Shown here in pieces: positions 17,548 to 25,754 of a DNA stretch of 64,000 bases (its first letter is position 1; each line of letters starts with the position of its first letter). The stretch lies in NCBI RefSeq assembly GCF_004358325.1, contig NZ_CP037940.1:248001-312000 (forward strand), read 5' to 3'. The stretch is from Periweissella cryptocerci (GTDB lineage: Bacteria > Bacillota > Bacilli > Lactobacillales > Lactobacillaceae). Made by a program: the position numbers and the translations under genes. Below the pieces are notes generated by a model. The model was given only the letters and a program-made list of their open reading frames with translations, was not told where the DNA came from and made no database searches.

Positions 17548-18330
17548 TTATGCCGCAAGGGCTTGATTCCGAATTTCAACAGGGGTCAAGCCCTTGTTTT
17601 TTCGTGAGATGCGAACGTTGTTGAACCGTGAGACATATCGCGAAAAGCTTTCTTTGAATTGATCAATTGATACGAATTCTTTTCGCCAAATGAATTCACG
17701 TTTAGCCAAGCTAAAGAAACTTTCCATTGGCGCATTATCCAAACAGTTTCCTTTACGAGACATACTTTGAATTAAACCTACTTCATCTAGACGGTTTTGG
17801 TAACGTGGAAGTTGATACAGTGTTCCCTGGTCGCTATGCAGAATTGGTTGGACGCCATCAGGTAATACTTGTTGTAATTGATCAACACAGGCGGTTACTT
17901 GTGCCATATTTGGTGACGTCCGAATATCATATGCCAATATTTCTTTGCTATACATGTCGATAATCGCAGCTAAATATAGTTTGGTACCTAATAAATTTAT
18001 TTGAGTCACATCAGTGGTTAACACGGTGTACGGCTGTGTAACCACAAACTTACTCTTACGCCCACTTGTAACTACGTAGTCACGACGAACTAGGTTCTCA
18101 GCGACTTTTCCGTGCTCTCCTTTGTAAGATGAAAACTTGCCAGATTTTGTCCAGTAACACGTTGGCATTAGCTTGATTGAACGCATAATACGGCGGACAG
18201 TTTCATCATCGAAGACATAGCCAAATAAGAATAGTTCATCTTGGATCCGGCGATAACCATAAGTTTCATCACTACCAGCGTAAAGCCATTTAATAAGATC
18301 TTTGACTTCACTATATTTGTCGTAATTCAA
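17548..18330 (-). CDS. IS3-family transposase OrfB (catalytic, DDE)
   Basis: The integrase core is complete: first Asp in LTTDVTQINLLG, second in LHSDQGTLYQ, and Glu in APMESFFSLAKRE, with the C-terminal YVSRFNNVRISRKNKGLTPV typical of the IS150 group. The coordinates give the open frame from an internal TTG. The natural product is the OrfAB fusion: this frame stays open upstream (reading NKELTQVVESLRHQFKLED) into the end of orfA. Fusion is by -1 slippage, most likely on the A7 run (minus strand) at 18471-18477. Confidence 0.93.
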   Translation of the reverse strand: MNYDKYSEVKDLIKWLYAGSDETYGYRRIQDELFLFGYVFDDETVRRIMRSIKLMPTCYWTKSGKFSSYKGEHGKVAENLVRRDYVVTSGRKSKFVVTQPYTVLTTDVTQINLLGTKLYLAAIIDMYSKEILAYDIRTSPNMAQVTACVDQLQQVLPDGVQPILHSDQGTLYQLPRYQNRLDEVGLIQSMSRKGNCLDNAPMESFFSLAKREFIWRKEFVSIDQFKESFSRYVSRFNNVRISRKNKGLTPVEIRNQALAA

Positions 18331-18419
18331 ACGTGCTCGATTGTAGTAAAATGTCTTGCGATTTAAACCTATGAACTCAAGTAAATCTTCCAGTTTGAAT
18401 TGATGCCTTAACGATTCAA

Positions 18420-18941
18420 CTACTTGCGTAAGTTCTTTATTCGTTGCTTTTCCATCGCCAAGGCTTCTAATTTTTTTGAGACCGCTAGCTCCAATTCGGC
18501 ACGGTAAAGTCGCTGTTTTAACTCTAGATTTTCTTGAATTAACTTGTCAGTTTCAGATTTAGGTTGTGGTTTAGGATTTGTCATATGCTTATTAGGCCTG
18601 CCTCGCTTGGCTTTTAGCGCATCAATTCCGCCTACATCGAATCGCGTTTGCCAGTGAATCACCATACTCGGTTCAATGTCGAATTTAATCGCAGTTTCTG
18701 TAATGCTTAAGCCATTAGTTAACATGTAGTCTAATATAGATAGCTTTTCATTACCATCAAAAAATCTCTTTGATTGCTTACGCTTTAATGAATCAAAACC
18801 ATGAAGTTCTGCTTTTCTGATCCAACGCCTTATCACTGAATCAGGAATGTTATATTTCTTACTCAATCCGCGCTGGCTAATACTTCCAGTTCGATATTCT
18901 TTCACTATCTCAATTTTTTGTTCGATTGTATATTTTGCCAT
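18420..18941 (-). CDS. IS3-family transposase OrfA (DNA-binding, helix-turn-helix)
   Basis: 173 residues with two helix-turn-helix units (QRGLSKKYNIPDSVIRRWI at about 23-41; ITETAIKFDIEPSMVIHWQ at about 80-98), a basic linker (KRGRPNKHMTN) and a C-terminal coiled coil/leucine zipper (about 128-170) for pairing with OrfB. The A7 slippery run lies near the 3' end, allowing the OrfAB fusion. Transposition-related regulation by OrfA is known for the family. Confidence 0.92.
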   Translation of the reverse strand: MAKYTIEQKIEIVKEYRTGSISQRGLSKKYNIPDSVIRRWIRKAELHGFDSLKRKQSKRFFDGNEKLSILDYMLTNGLSITETAIKFDIEPSMVIHWQTRFDVGGIDALKAKRGRPNKHMTNPKPQPKSETDKLIQENLELKQRLYRAELELAVSKKLEALAMEKQRIKNLRK

Positions 18942-19001
18942 AATAAAAGGGCTCCAAGTCAGTTAGATTTTGTCTAACTTTCCTGGAGCCCTTCAAGTTT
19001 A

Positions 19002-19024
19002 GGCGTTGAGCGTGCTGTTTTTTT
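19002..19024. terminator. Right half of the IS-split terminator
   Basis: GGCGTTGAGCGTGCTG then T7. See the left half at 17483-17513. With the IS present, each half lacks its partner, so termination of both neighbouring genes may now depend on signals in the IS. Confidence 0.75.
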
Positions 19025-19085
19025 AATTTGCTAAATTGTGGCATGCACCGCTACTTCTCAGTGCGCCTTCACATTTCCAATCACT

Positions 19086-19409
19086 TTAACGTGCGCCAAT
19101 AATTCCAATAATTAGCGTCACCACGTGAAAACCTGCTAAGTAAATCATTGGTTGGCGGAATTGCTTCCGATTCGTCTTCATATAGATGCGGACTAAATCA
19201 AACGCCACCGAAACAATTGACACGGCCATGATTGAATCAAAAATTGTTCGCCCAAGTGTAATATCACCCGTGTCGCCAATGCGCCCGGAGATAGTAACCA
19301 CAACCATCCACACTAAACTAGCGATTCCTAAAATTATCGCGGTCCGCTTAGCTTTGTGCTTTTGGCTGTCCGTAAATGTTGTTGCCGTGTTTTGTTCTGT
19401 TGTCATCAT
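19086..19409 (-). CDS. Small membrane protein (107 aa), unknown function
   Basis: Three hydrophobic helices (about residues 24-42, 56-74 and 86-105) after a polar, Thr/Gln-rich N-terminus. GAGGAGCAGTTT precedes the ATG at 19409. Its 3' end is 62 bases from the split terminator, so transcripts may now continue into the IS. No family recognised. Confidence 0.65.
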   Translation of the reverse strand: MMTTEQNTATTFTDSQKHKAKRTAIILGIASLVWMVVVTISGRIGDTGDITLGRTIFDSIMAVSIVSVAFDLVRIYMKTNRKQFRQPMIYLAGFHVVTLIIGIIGAR

Positions 19410-19548
19410 AAACTGCTCCTCAAAATTTCATTGAACATAGGTACATGTTGCGCTACCATATTCATTTATGTAATAGGTATTAATCTTACCATTAATATTA
19501 CAGTGATGGCAGTGCTTTTTCATGCAAATGTGTCAACTTACTCCGAGG

Positions 19549-19938
19549 TTAAAATGTGTGAATATACATATCCAATTCACGAGCAGAGATTTCACGCAGT
19601 TCCGCTGATTCAGTAAACGTTGCGCCAAAATGCCAGTCCGCCAATTGATCATCACGAATAATCGTTAAATAGTGGGCCGCTTCGACCAATAACCAATACT
19701 CGCGTGCTCCAGATATTAAATGAATCAAGTGAACAGCAGTCGTCAACGCTGCCCCAGTTTTGAGACTATCTAGGATTGTATTGTCACCATCAAGCGCTAA
19801 TACATCGCCACCATACAACTTATTTTCCGTCGCAGTATCACTAATTGGTAATTTCTTACCATCTAACACAACGTATTTTTCACGGTTGCTTCCTTGCAGT
19901 ATTTGTCCATTTGTCATTTCAGTATGCGCACTATCCAT
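19549..19938 (-). CDS. Hypothetical protein (129 aa)
   Basis: Soluble protein without signal peptide; not recognised. It contains a hydrophobic helix-like centre (LTTAVHLIHLISGAREYWLL) and an acidic C-terminus. I prefer the ATG at 19938, eight bases after GGGGAA; the frame opens at 19953 without a clear binding site. A 180-bp gap precedes it and no operon partner is close. Confidence 0.6.
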   Translation of the reverse strand: MDSAHTEMTNGQILQGSNREKYVVLDGKKLPISDTATENKLYGGDVLALDGDNTILDSLKTGAALTTAVHLIHLISGAREYWLLVEAAHYLTIIRDDQLADWHFGATFTESAELREISARELDMYIHTF

Positions 19939-20106
19939 CTTGCATTTCCCCATGTTCCGTTTATTTGATGTTGGTTATTATAGCTAATTCGCACTTAATC
20001 AATGTTGTCATTAGTTAATCTAATCTTCTTGCTATTCTAACACACCATACCAAATGATTTGAGCTAATCCGCTAACTAGCCGTCCTGAACCGTATTTCAA
20101 TAAAAA

Positions 20107-20142
20107 AAGCCCAATTTCCAACTCAGGGAATATCGGACTATC
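20107..20142 (-). terminator. Terminator of the carbonic anhydrase gene
   Basis: On the minus strand AGTCCGATATTCC pairs imperfectly with GGAAATTGGGCT and is followed by seven T. It lies about 35 bases after the stop at 20175. Confidence 0.6.
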
Positions 20143-20174
20143 GCGGCACATGAAGCACCTCTTTTTTAATATTA

Positions 20175-20867
20175 TCAATCACGCAAGTAAATGGGGCGCC
20201 CGCGTTGTGGTTGGACTGGACGTGCATTATTTTTCAATGGTGCTTGTTGCTTTAAATATTGAAACCATGTTTGTGGTAACTCCAATGTATTGGTCATCAC
20301 CAACCATGTAACCGGCCCCCGCGTTGGTGGTGTCGTAAGCGTCCCTGTATATTGAATTGCTTGTCGAATTTGTGGTAAAAAAATTCCAACATTAAACTTA
20401 ATAAAATCACCAAATTGCCAGTCGTTTCCCATTGGCACGGTCAGTTCGTCAGCAGTTAAAGTAATAAAGACCGCAATTACCACCCCTTGGCGCTGAGCAT
20501 TTCGATGGACTAAGTGAACTTCCAGTGGATACGTCCGGCCATCTAAAATATGTTCGCTGGGCAAATGAAAATGGATATCGGTGAGATTATACGTCTGACC
20601 ATTTAATTCGATCCAACTAATAGCTGCATTGGGTACCAAGTGGACGCTTTGCGTGAAACGCACGATTTGATAGTCCTGCGCTTGATAATACATCGCTAAC
20701 TGACTTGATTGCTTAGTTACGGTGGCTTGCACTGTTGTCAATGCGATTGGTGATTGATAGGCATATTGCGCTGCCCGTGTAAACGTATCACACAGATGCG
20801 CCCAATTGGTTGGTCCCTTAGCAGTTGTGTAGTCCCATGCTGGGAACGGTTGTTGAAATTTTAACAC
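20175..20867 (-). CDS. Alpha-type carbonic anhydrase
   Basis: 230 residues. It interconverts CO2 and bicarbonate, which would supply AccC and other carboxylases. Alpha-class features are clear: QSPIAL near residue 38, the zinc histidines in DIHFHLPSEH and YPLEVHLVH, YTGTLTTPP with the substrate-site Thr, and a C-terminal NNARPVQPQRGRP. No signal peptide is seen, so a cytoplasmic enzyme is implied, whereas many bacterial alpha-CAs are periplasmic or exported. The start is GTG at 20867 after GGGGGGATTTCGC. Confidence 0.9.
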   Translation of the reverse strand: MLKFQQPFPAWDYTTAKGPTNWAHLCDTFTRAAQYAYQSPIALTTVQATVTKQSSQLAMYYQAQDYQIVRFTQSVHLVPNAAISWIELNGQTYNLTDIHFHLPSEHILDGRTYPLEVHLVHRNAQRQGVVIAVFITLTADELTVPMGNDWQFGDFIKFNVGIFLPQIRQAIQYTGTLTTPPTRGPVTWLVMTNTLELPQTWFQYLKQQAPLKNNARPVQPQRGRPIYLRD

Positions 20868-21105
20868 GCGAAATCCCCCCGAAAATCATTGATATAATAT
20901 TTTGTTAGACCTTTTTGCGTCTAATTACTAACAAATACAAATCTACACACTTTTTATGTGTAAGCGTGACCAATATGGTTGTAAATCAGTTTATCACCTT
21001 AACAATTGCTTTACTATCTAAAATATTAAATTTTTCAGCTGAATCACATACTATTTTCATATTCACGCCGTAGAATTAGTAAATGATAATATTCTAATAA
21101 TAATG
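20868..21105. other. Divergent intergenic region
   Basis: It holds the promoters of the carbonic anhydrase (-) and the LRR surface protein (+). Two small hairpins are visible: TTAGAC/GTCTAA near 20905-20922 and ACACA/TGTGT near 20945-20961. No operator recognised. Confidence 0.35.
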
Positions 21106-21116
21106 GAGTGTCCGAC

Positions 21117-23849
21117 ATGGAAAAAGAAAATAAGCAACACTACAAAATGTATAAGCATGGTAAACAATGGATTTACGCCAGTCTCGCCACGATTATGCTA
21201 GTTAGTGGTCTTGGTTCGGCCCCACTTGTCTTGGCAGAAGAAGTGGCAGCTGAGCGAACTGAAGTTGCGGAAAATGGCACTACTGTAGAAGATGAATCCG
21301 TCCCTACCTTGGCATCCCCAGACGAGCTCCCGGCTGCCGATATTACGCCGGTAGTAACCGAAAGTACTACTACCGATATATCAGATGTTACACCTGTTCA
21401 ACAACCTGCAGAACAACCTGCTAAACCAGCGGCAAGCAAACAAAATCCCATTACTACCAGCGCTGATACACTGGCAAGTGCCCCTGTCAAAAGTAAAACA
21501 CCACGAGGCACTGTCAGCCACACATTTGCTCGCACTGATTTTACTTTTGATGGTTCGACTATTACTGGTTTCAGTAATACTTTTTTAAGCGGAGACTACA
21601 AAAATTGGGATGGAGTGTTATCATTTCCTGCCGATTTAAGCGATATCACCGCTATTGGTGCTTCTGCGTTTTCATATAAAACTATCACAGTTATTGATTT
21701 TACCAATTTGCCGAATATAAAAAACATCGGTGCCAGTGCTTTTGGCGCTAATAATCTTAGCAGCCTTGATTTGAGCCCGTTAGCTAACTTAGAAACCATC
21801 GACGACCATGCTTTTGCCAGTAACAAAACAATGCAAAACATAAATTTTAGCAATTTAACAAATTTAACTTCAATTGGAACTTATGCATTCCAATATAGCT
21901 ACGCACTCACAAATCTCGATTTGAGCCCATTAATTAAGCTACAATCAATTGGGAAATCTGCGTTTGAAGAAAATACTAGCCTCACCGCAATTGATTTTAC
22001 TAATTTAACTCAGCTAACCACTATCGGCGACACTGCTTTTTCTGGCTGTACCGCACTTAAGTCCTTGGACTTAAGCCCCTTAATAAACTTAGTTACAATT
22101 ATGCCAACCGCATTTCGAAGTTGTACAGCCCTTGCCGAAGTTAATTTTGATAACTTAACGAAACTGCAAACCATTGGTGCCTACGCATTTGAAAACGATG
22201 GCGCGCTTACGCACCTCGATTTTAGTTCACTAACGAGCTTGGTAACTATTGATACAGAAGCTTTCCGTGACTGTTCTAAATTACAAAGTGTTACTTTTGG
22301 TACCTTGCCTTCATTAAAGACAATTGGCAGTCAAGCTTTTCTTTCCACAAAACTAGCCTCGTTTGATTTTAATAGCTTACCAGCTTTAACTACGATTGGT
22401 TCCTCTGCATTCAGTAAGACCCAGTTAACAAATCTTAACCTAAGTAATCTAGAATATCTGCAATCTATTGACAGTTATGCATTTAGTTACTGCTCAAGTT
22501 TAAAAACAGTTGTTCTCGACAACTTGCCCTTACTAACAGCACTCCCAACTTATATGTTTTATACATGTGGTGCATTAGAAACCGTGAGTTTAACTAGCCT
22601 TCCGAGTTTAGCTTCAATTGGTTCTTTAGCTTTTTCAAAAGGAGCTTACGATGGTTCACTTAATTTAAACCATATCACTGTTGATGATCTTAACCCCAGC
22701 TTACAAATTGCTGACAATGCATTCGAGCGTACAAAGAGTGACGGTATCGTGCGCCCAACTAATGTTGATGCCGCCCTTGTAACTGCCCACAAATTTGTTG
22801 ATAACATGAATGGCAATGCTATTAATGCCTTTCACGGCAATGACGCGTGGAAGATTAGTGGCACGGTTTCACACAAGTATATCGACCAAAACGGTCAAGA
22901 AATTATTACTGACAATACTAATATGAGTGTCACCCCTTGGACATATGAGGGCTTAATCACCGATCCATATGAAGCCCCTGCTGCCCCTGAGATTGCTGGG
23001 TACGGTGCCCCCGAATATGTTTCCGGTAATGTTACTGGTACTTTAACCGGCGGACCACAAGAAATCGTTTACCGCTACCGAGCAATTCCAACTAACGCAA
23101 AAACGTTCACCATTTACCGAGTTGATAAAGATACCGGCGCCGACCTTGGAACTGAAACGTTTGAAGACGGTGACCTGACGGCGATACTAGATTTGACGCC
23201 AAAAAATATTGATGGTTACGACTTTGTTGAACTCTACGGTAGTAATATGAGTGCTGCAGCTTCACGAGACATCACTGACTATGAATGGTTACGTGACGAT
23301 GATCTCGCCAAAACTCAACTGACATTTGGCGATAATAACGGTCGGAGTTATAAATTTGTTTATTCAGCTAAGTCAACTAACGGGAATACTGGTGATAGTT
23401 CAACTGGTGGCGAAAATGGCGACGGGACTCCTGATAATGGTACCCAAGTGCCAACTCCAACTTCACCAGATGATACGGTAAAACCTGGTGATACACCAAA
23501 TCTCGGAACTGATTTGACTCCTGGTAAACTACCAGGTTCTACTACTAACAAACCTACACCAAAGCCTGTAACTACTAATGGCACAACTCCTGGTACTACC
23601 ACTGGTAAGCAACCAACTAAGTTACCTAGTTCTGGTGGCAAGACAGCTAGTGGTAATTCAAGTGCTGGTAATACAGCCAATGGAAACGTCCGTACCAATA
23701 GCAATGCAACAAGTGTTAACGGTGGCCAAGCAACAGGAACCCTACCAAAAGCTGGAAATTCCAACAGTAACCTACTCACTACTTTTGGGTTCATGATTCT
23801 CGCAACCGTTCTTGGTTGGTTCGCATTTATTAAGCGTCGGCAATCATGA
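21117..23849 (+). CDS. LPxTG-type cell-wall protein with BspA-like leucine-rich repeats and MucBP-like domain
   Basis: 910 residues. The N-terminus has a KxYKxGKxW-type signal (HYKMYKHGKQWIYAS, about 7-21), used for accessory or septal secretion, with cleavage probably after LVLAEE (about 40). A Pro/Thr linker follows (about 60-140). Then come roughly 14 BspA-like repeats of ~23 residues (about 170-515) with the pattern LxxIGxxAF...LxxLDLSxL. A MucBP-like module (SHKYIDQNGQE, about 585-655), a second beta domain, a Thr/Gly/Pro stalk and a sorting signal LPKAG, hydrophobic helix and KRRQS end the protein. LPKAG is a variant of LPxTG. ATG at 21117 follows TGGAG. Adhesion is inferred. Confidence 0.9.
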   Translation: MEKENKQHYKMYKHGKQWIYASLATIMLVSGLGSAPLVLAEEVAAERTEVAENGTTVEDESVPTLASPDELPAADITPVVTESTTTDISDVTPVQQPAEQPAKPAASKQNPITTSADTLASAPVKSKTPRGTVSHTFARTDFTFDGSTITGFSNTFLSGDYKNWDGVLSFPADLSDITAIGASAFSYKTITVIDFTNLPNIKNIGASAFGANNLSSLDLSPLANLETIDDHAFASNKTMQNINFSNLTNLTSIGTYAFQYSYALTNLDLSPLIKLQSIGKSAFEENTSLTAIDFTNLTQLTTIGDTAFSGCTALKSLDLSPLINLVTIMPTAFRSCTALAEVNFDNLTKLQTIGAYAFENDGALTHLDFSSLTSLVTIDTEAFRDCSKLQSVTFGTLPSLKTIGSQAFLSTKLASFDFNSLPALTTIGSSAFSKTQLTNLNLSNLEYLQSIDSYAFSYCSSLKTVVLDNLPLLTALPTYMFYTCGALETVSLTSLPSLASIGSLAFSKGAYDGSLNLNHITVDDLNPSLQIADNAFERTKSDGIVRPTNVDAALVTAHKFVDNMNGNAINAFHGNDAWKISGTVSHKYIDQNGQEIITDNTNMSVTPWTYEGLITDPYEAPAAPEIAGYGAPEYVSGNVTGTLTGGPQEIVYRYRAIPTNAKTFTIYRVDKDTGADLGTETFEDGDLTAILDLTPKNIDGYDFVELYGSNMSAAASRDITDYEWLRDDDLAKTQLTFGDNNGRSYKFVYSAKSTNGNTGDSSTGGENGDGTPDNGTQVPTPTSPDDTVKPGDTPNLGTDLTPGKLPGSTTNKPTPKPVTTNGTTPGTTTGKQPTKLPSSGGKTASGNSSAGNTANGNVRTNSNATSVNGGQATGTLPKAGNSNSNLLTTFGFMILATVLGWFAFIKRRQS

Positions 23850-23871
23850 TTATTATTTATACAAAATAGCA

Positions 23872-23914
23872 AAAAACGTACGTCATCCCATTCAAGCGGA
23901 TGACGTACGTTTTT
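23872..23914. terminator. Terminator of the LRR surface protein gene
   Basis: Arms AAAAACGTACGTCATCC (23872-23888) and GGATGACGTACGTTTTT (23898-23914) form a perfect 17-bp stem. Element E2 begins directly in the T-tract. Confidence 0.9.
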
Positions 23915-23915
23915 C

Positions 23916-24111
23916 GATTATATTATTCTAACGCGGGATTGTTATTTCTGTACTCTTCAATCATCGAATTAATGGGGTCTATTATCAATGTTTTTCCATG
24001 CTACCGCAGCCTATTGTTGGTAACTGTTTTTAGCTAGTTTGAGTATTATTACTAATTTACCGGCACGCAGTGGCCAATTTTATTCAATCTTACGTCAGAC
24101 GAAATAGGATC
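23916..24111 (+). repeat. Dispersed MITE-like element, short form (E2)
   Basis: About 196 bp. The left end (TATTATTCTAACGCGGGATT) and right end (reverse complement GGATCCTATTTCGTCTGACG) are imperfect inverted repeats. CGTTTTTC before and CGTTTTTT after the element match at 7/8, a likely target duplication inside a terminator T-tract. Internally it equals element E3 without the ~195-bp structured module. Confidence 0.75.
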
Positions 24112-24167
24112 CGTTTTTTCGGTTAGCAGGAGACGGATTATTTTATTATAGTAACCCCCGTCAAATA

Positions 24168-24473
24168 TTACTCCAAGTACAATTCAATCTGTTCAGAATG
24201 TTCATCGACTGAATGGATTGAGCTATGTTCAAATCCTTCGATATACCACAGCTCGACGTTGAAATATTGTGCCAAAACGTAGTAAACATATTTATTCGGA
24301 TCACGGAGCCAGTTTTCATAATTAGAAATCAAGGAGCGTTCAATTCCTGTTGCTTCCGCTAACTCCCGAATCGTGATACCACGTTCATTGCGTAGTTGTT
24401 TGATTCGATTTCTAAATAGTTGTGCCGTTTTTGGTATGTGCGCAACTTCATTGTTTTGCTTGATAACTTTCAT
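24168..24473 (-). CDS. XRE-family helix-turn-helix transcriptional regulator
   Basis: 101 residues. A helix-turn-helix spans about residues 22-60 (IRELAEATGIERSLISNYEN), of the Cro/CI type. The rest is short and acidic, with no second domain recognised. The ATG at 24473 is preferred because GGGGAAG lies just upstream; the frame opens at 24485. It is isolated between two mobile repeats, with no toxin or phage gene beside it, so its target is unknown; self-regulation is common in the family. Confidence 0.82.
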   Translation of the reverse strand: MKVIKQNNEVAHIPKTAQLFRNRIKQLRNERGITIRELAEATGIERSLISNYENWLRDPNKYVYYVLAQYFNVELWYIEGFEHSSIHSVDEHSEQIELYLE

Positions 24474-24614
24474 TTGCTTCCCCATAGTTTCTAGATAACA
24501 TGCAACATCCTCAGGCGATTCAAGTTGCCCAGACTTTCATTGTATCTATTTTAATAAACTACTAATTTCCATAGGTCAATTGTACTACAAATTGGATTTT
24601 CCATAGCGTTAATT

Positions 24615-24999
24615 GGTCTATATTTTTCCTAGCATGGGATTGTCGTTTCTGTACTTTTTAATCATCCAATTACTGAGGTTCTATTATCAATGCTTTTTCA
24701 TGCCACTACAGCCTGTGGTTGATAACTGTCTTTTGCTAGTCTGAGCATTATTCCTAACTAACGGAGTGACAGCAAATCACTTGGCGGGCGCAGCCTTTAC
24801 ACCGCAACTGGGGGAATATGTGTGTAGCACATATTCCCGCTGAGGATAAGATGAGGAGTCTTGGGGATTTATCCCTTAGACTCCCAGCTTGTCCGAGTTG
24901 TTCAAGACCGCACTTCGGCTTGAACATGTGCTTCCAGCGTGGTGCGCCAAGTAATTTACTGGCACGCAGTGGCCAATCCCACGTCAGCTGGAATACAGC
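24615..24999 (+). repeat. Dispersed MITE-like element with structured module (E3), perfect 8-bp target duplication
   Basis: The element begins GGTCTATATTTTTCCTAGCA and ends (reverse complement) GCTGTATTCCAGCTGACGTG. CGTTAATT occurs immediately outside both ends (24607-24614 and 25000-25007), a perfect 8-bp direct repeat as made by ISL3-family transposition. The centre (about 24764-24955) holds hairpins at 24812-24838, 24857-24882 and 24899-24926 whose pairing is kept in elements E5/E6 by different bases. An 88-codon frame across it is not a credible gene. Confidence 0.88.
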
Positions 25000-25105
25000 C
25001 GTTAATTATTCTCGCTTCGCCCATGTAGGCTGGAATTATATTTCCAACAAAAAAACGCAATTAGTCATGATATTTAAATCGTGATTAATTACGTCTACTA
25101 GTTAA

Positions 25106-25729
25106 TTATTTATGGTGCTTCAAGAATGCCAGTAACGGCGCAGCAATTGCGGGCACATAGAAAATTCCAACCACCATTTCGGCGATTCCGTTGACCCCAA
25201 CGATTGAAATTAATAACCAGTGCAACAAGTTGCTGTCGGGGATGCCAACAAAAGTTGTATGCATAACGTTGAATCCAAGCCATGTCGATAACACGACGAA
25301 GAATGTATTGGTGAAGGCTGCCAAGAACCCGGCAATTGCTAAGCGACTCACCAATTTTGTCCCGGTTTCCCCAATAATAAACTTCCGGGCAAAAACGCCA
25401 ATCACTACCGCAATCATCAGCCGAGCACCAATTGCCGTTAATGGATTTTGAAACATCAACGCCCCAATTGAAACGGGATTCGTCCACGCGCGGATGAATG
25501 AAATTAAGCCAAAGAACCCAGCTAAAATAATTCCCTGCTTCGTACCTAAGACAATCGTTCCAATGGCAACGGTAAATTGAATGATGGTCGGTGCCACCCC
25601 AATTATGAATGCACCCAAGGGAATGTACCCAAGAAACGGTACTTGTGTTTGTAATAAGATGGTGGCTAAAAATAACGCCGTCACTGTCAATGTCCGCACT
25701 TTTGAAACATTTTGTTGTGTTGTAATCAT
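25106..25729 (-). CDS. panT: ECF transporter substrate-binding (S) component, probably pantothenate
   Basis: 207 residues with about six hydrophobic helices and the short N-terminal helix (VRTLTVTALFLATIL) typical of ECF S components that dock to the shared EcfA-EcfA'-EcfT module. The adjacent gene, 25 bases upstream in the same operon, is coaBC, and in streptococci and related bacteria an S component called PanT for pantothenate is found beside coa genes. The substrate assignment is by context. ATG at 25729; the ecf energising genes are not in the window. Confidence 0.78.
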   Translation of the reverse strand: MITTQQNVSKVRTLTVTALFLATILLQTQVPFLGYIPLGAFIIGVAPTIIQFTVAIGTIVLGTKQGIILAGFFGLISFIRAWTNPVSIGALMFQNPLTAIGARLMIAVVIGVFARKFIIGETGTKLVSRLAIAGFLAAFTNTFFVVLSTWLGFNVMHTTFVGIPDSNLLHWLLISIVGVNGIAEMVVGIFYVPAIAAPLLAFLKHHK

Positions 25730-25754
25730 TGCTGGATACTCCTCTTTTTCTTTC

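Larger units (their letters stand above)
17514..18995 (-). mobile_element. Complete IS3-family (IS150-type) insertion sequence, 1482 bp
   Basis: Imperfect terminal inverted repeats read TGAAGGGCTCCAAAAAACTT on the left (17514) and TGAAGGGCTCCAGGAAAGTT on the right (reverse complement, ending 18995), beginning with the TG of the family. A 3-bp direct repeat AGT flanks the element (17511-17513 and 18996-18998), as expected for IS3. It encodes overlapping orfA and orfB and both look intact, so the copy may be active. It lies in the loop of an older terminator. Confidence 0.92.

Noticed and set aside
23360..23872. 170-codon minus-strand frame opposite the stalk of the LRR surface protein
   Set aside because: It mirrors the repetitive Thr/Gly/Pro stalk of the real gene; Val/Pro/Leu-rich shadow without start signals.
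24168..24473. XRE regulator as antitoxin or phage repressor
   Set aside because: No toxin, integrase or phage gene lies nearby; it stands alone between two mobile repeats.
24818..25084. 88-codon frame with several Cys and Pro-Ser-Cys motifs across E3
   Set aside because: It runs over the element's hairpins and past its inverted repeat, has no Shine-Dalgarno, and no equivalent frame in other copies.
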